Origin: Duganella sp. OV510
GTDB lineage: Bacteria; Pseudomonadota; Gammaproteobacteria; Burkholderiales; Burkholderiaceae_D
Direction of reading: 5' to 3'
Assembly: GCF_900100205.1 (NCBI RefSeq)
Contig: NZ_FNEQ01000006.1
Coordinates: 310,001 to 374,000 of the forward strand
Length of the DNA: 64,000 bases
Of the stretch, positions 62,145 to 64,000 are shown in pieces. Both the position numbers and the translations under genes were made by a program. Each line of letters starts with the position of its first letter. The first letter of the stretch is position 1. Under the pieces are notes generated by a model. The model had not been told where the DNA came from, did no database searches, and saw nothing but the letters and a program-made list of their open reading frames with translations.

Positions 62145-63236
62145 ATGAAAAATGCGATACAAGGCGCAGCCGCACTGCTGGCCGCCATCAGTGCCGGCAC
62201 GGCGATGGCGCAAAGCTCGGTCACCATCTATGGCTTGCTGGACGAAGGCATTGTGCACACCACCAACGCCGATGCCGCCGGCCACTCGATCACTAAAATG
62301 CCGACCTTGACCGGCTCCTTCCCTTCACGCATCGGATTTCGTGGCACGGAAGATCTCGGCGGCGGCTTGCAGGCGGTGTTTACGCTGGAAGCTGGTTTGT
62401 TGATGGATACCGGTGGTTTAAGCCAAGGTAACCGTCTGTTTGGCCGGCAGGCATCGGTCGGGCTGAAAGGGGATTTCGGCACCGTCACGATTGGACGGCA
62501 AGTCAACATGACGTTCATGGCAATGCTCAAGTCGGATGTCATGGGGCCGAACCTGTTCTCGATAAGCAGCATCGACCCTTACATCCCCAATGCGCGCAGC
62601 GACAATGCCGTTGGCTACTACGGCGGGTTTAACAACGTAGTCGTGGGTGCTACCTACAGCACTGGCCGCGACAACTCAGCTGCGGGCGGCCCGGGCGGCA
62701 CTAATTGCGGTGGCGAAGTCCCGGGCAACGCCAAGGCGTGTCGGCAAGTGACCGGCCTGGTGGGGTATGAAACGCCGGGCTACGGTTTCAACGTCGCCTA
62801 TGACATCATGTACGGCAACACCGGCGCGGCCAACGGCCTTAGCAGCAGCAATAACAGCGACAAGCGCCTCATGCTGAACGGCTATCTCAAAGCTGGTGAT
62901 GCCAGGATTGGCGCTGGTGTCATGGATCGTAGCACGCATGCGGTGACGGGGCTGACCGAGACCGATCTGTACTATCTCGGCGTAAGTTATCCGGTAACGC
63001 CGTTTGTCACGCTCGATACGCAGGTAGCGCGCCGCAACCAAAAAAGCAGCGACAACGATGTCACCATGCTGGTGGGCCGCCTGACTTATTACTTCTCGAA
63101 GCGTACAGCGGTGTATGCGGCGTTGGGGCGGATGAAGAATAGCGGCACCTCGGCGGTGTCGCTGGATGCTGGCGGAACGGTGGGCGCGGGGAAAACGCAG
63201 AACGGCGTGATGACCGGTCTGCGCCATAGCTTCTAA
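62145..63236 (+). CDS. Gram-negative trimeric porin
   Basis: A 363-residue outer membrane general porin of the Burkholderiales type. The signal peptide ends GTAMA before QSSVTIYGLLDEG; strand motifs FRGTEDLGGGLQAVFTLE and GRQASVGLKGDFG follow, and the final residue is Phe (GLRHSF). Placed at the end of the salicylate operon with a shared CGGAGAC RBS, it may admit the aromatic acid. Substrate specificity is inferred from context only. Confidence 0.92.
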   Translation: MKNAIQGAAALLAAISAGTAMAQSSVTIYGLLDEGIVHTTNADAAGHSITKMPTLTGSFPSRIGFRGTEDLGGGLQAVFTLEAGLLMDTGGLSQGNRLFGRQASVGLKGDFGTVTIGRQVNMTFMAMLKSDVMGPNLFSISSIDPYIPNARSDNAVGYYGGFNNVVVGATYSTGRDNSAAGGPGGTNCGGEVPGNAKACRQVTGLVGYETPGYGFNVAYDIMYGNTGAANGLSSSNNSDKRLMLNGYLKAGDARIGAGVMDRSTHAVTGLTETDLYYLGVSYPVTPFVTLDTQVARRNQKSSDNDVTMLVGRLTYYFSKRTAVYAALGRMKNSGTSAVSLDAGGTVGAGKTQNGVMTGLRHSF

Positions 63237-63248
63237 CGCTGCGCGAGC

Positions 63249-63428
63249 TTATCCGAAGAGTTTTCCGGCACCGGCCCAGTCGGACGGCTTGACGTCTTCA
63301 AAAACGACGTAGATGTAGTTTGCATCCGTGCCGGTGTGCTTGACGATGCTTTCGGTGATTTCGGCAGCAACCACTGCCTTGGTTTTGGCTTCTTTGCCTT
63401 CAAACCAGGTGACTCGTACGACAGGCAT
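63249..63428 (-). CDS. small 4-oxalocrotonate-tautomerase-like protein
   Basis: A 59-residue protein, MPVVRVTWFEGKEAK at the start, with catalytic Pro exposed after Met removal. The core resembles 4-oxalocrotonate tautomerase, but the Arg11 position is Lys and a Trp replaces Phe50 (SDWAGAG). It could tautomerise a ring-cleavage product. It converges on the porin gene (12 bp between stops) and is divergent from the LysR gene; a longer frame over the same bases is a shadow. Confidence 0.8.
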   Translation of the reverse strand: MPVVRVTWFEGKEAKTKAVVAAEITESIVKHTGTDANYIYVVFEDVKPSDWAGAGKLFG

Positions 63429-63555
63429 AATGTTCTCCAGGTGAGTAAAGGTTGTAGCTTAAAGTAGCGTCGGCTTTGGATAAACAGGCTGTGCCTCACC
63501 ATAGCGTCAACTTATTATCTACAATGAGGCTCTGTTTTGCAGCAATGGAGCTGGT

Positions 63556-64000
63556 ATGATCGAAATAGAATCATTAAGCGGTATCGCCACTTTTGTCGCC
63601 GTGGCGCGGTCATCAAGTTTTACCGAGGCCGGAGAAAGACTGGGAATTTCGAAATCAGCGGTCGGCAAGGCAGTTTCCCGGCTCGAGGAGCGGCTGGGCG
63701 TCAAGTTGTTTCATCGCACCACCCGCCACTTGTCGCTGACGGCGGACGGCGAGGCTTATTTCGGCGTCTGTGCGCAGGCACTGGAAGGAATAGCCGAAGC
63801 CGAAGGCAGCCTGGGTAGTCGTCTGCTGGAGCCAGCAGGCAGGTTACGGGTCGATATGCCGGCTGCCTTTGGTCGCAAAGTCATGCTGCCTATCCTGCTG
63901 GAGATAGGCAAGGCGTATCCGGCGTTGCAACTGACGCTAACCTTCACGGATCACGTCATCGACTTGCTGGAGGAGGGCGTTGACCTGGCCATCCGTTTCG
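63556..64000 (+). CDS. LysR-family regulator, N-terminal part (cut by window edge)
   Basis: The first 148 residues of a LysR regulator. The helix-turn-helix is visible at about residues 16-60 (SSFTEAGERLGISKSAVGKAV, then the wing with LFHRTTRHLSLT), and the effector domain begins near residue 88. ATG 63556 has GGAG 5 nt upstream. It is divergent from the tautomerase gene across 127 bp and is a candidate regulator of it. The rest is outside the window. Confidence 0.88.
   Translation, partial: MIEIESLSGIATFVAVARSSSFTEAGERLGISKSAVGKAVSRLEERLGVKLFHRTTRHLSLTADGEAYFGVCAQALEGIAEAEGSLGSRLLEPAGRLRVDMPAAFGRKVMLPILLEIGKAYPALQLTLTFTDHVIDLLEEGVDLAIRF

Overview
The window is about 64 kb of GC-rich betaproteobacterial chromosome. 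Gene content and order suggest an Oxalobacteraceae member such as Massilia, Duganella or Janthinobacterium. The pointers are wrbA next to a DUF2069 gene and yihY, a Burkholderiales-type porin, nag-type salicylate genes and many overlapping gene pairs. The assignment is an inference; no rRNA is present to confirm it.

Positions 1-33822 look like core genome. Minus-strand blocks carry a DEAD-box helicase (cut by the window edge), a threonine-aldolase-like enzyme, a sterol-desaturase-like oxygenase whose start codon lies in a perfect hairpin, an ABC exporter, an operon of FAD oxidase, DUF4124, FtsX-like permease and AttH/CrtC-like lipocalin, then DUF2069 and wrbA. Next come yihY, an alpha/beta hydrolase with a MetY-like protein that lacks its PLP lysine, a CBS protein, two c-di-GMP proteins and an HDOD protein, aroC with an MFS gene, and a thiolase/hydratase pair whose catalytic residues are replaced. 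These are followed by an AidB-like acyl-CoA dehydrogenase, upp, an HPt protein, a cold-shock gene, a LysR regulator divergent from malate synthase, gloB, a methyltransferase, rnhA, dnaQ and tRNA-Val(CAC).

Positions 33823 to about 40.4 kb are an AT-richer island. A tyrosine integrase abuts the tRNA 3' end, followed by an excisionase-like protein, an XRE repressor with candidate operators, a CAP-domain lipoprotein and a tight group of four genes I cannot assign. No second copy of the tRNA end was found, so the right boundary is open.

Positions 40.4-51 kb hold accessory metabolism. A GlxA-type regulator with a tandem 12-bp operator is divergent from a glutathione-dependent formaldehyde pathway (adhC, fghA, gfa) and a ZIP metal transporter. 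Then come a Tat-exported GH95 fucosidase, a TetR regulator with a near-perfect palindromic operator, MipA and MlaA envelope proteins (with an 11-C tract before mipA), DoxX and cytochrome b561.

Positions 51-63.2 kb form a complete salicylate-to-gentisate cluster under a NahR/NagR-like LysR regulator: salicylate 5-hydroxylase (nagAa, nagG, nagH, nagAb), gentisate dioxygenase (nagI), maleylpyruvate isomerase (nagL), fumarylpyruvate hydrolase (nagK), a five-gene branched-chain-type ABC importer embedded in the operon, and a porin. The inferred route is salicylate to gentisate to maleylpyruvate to fumarylpyruvate to fumarate plus pyruvate. The window ends with a small tautomerase and a truncated LysR gene.
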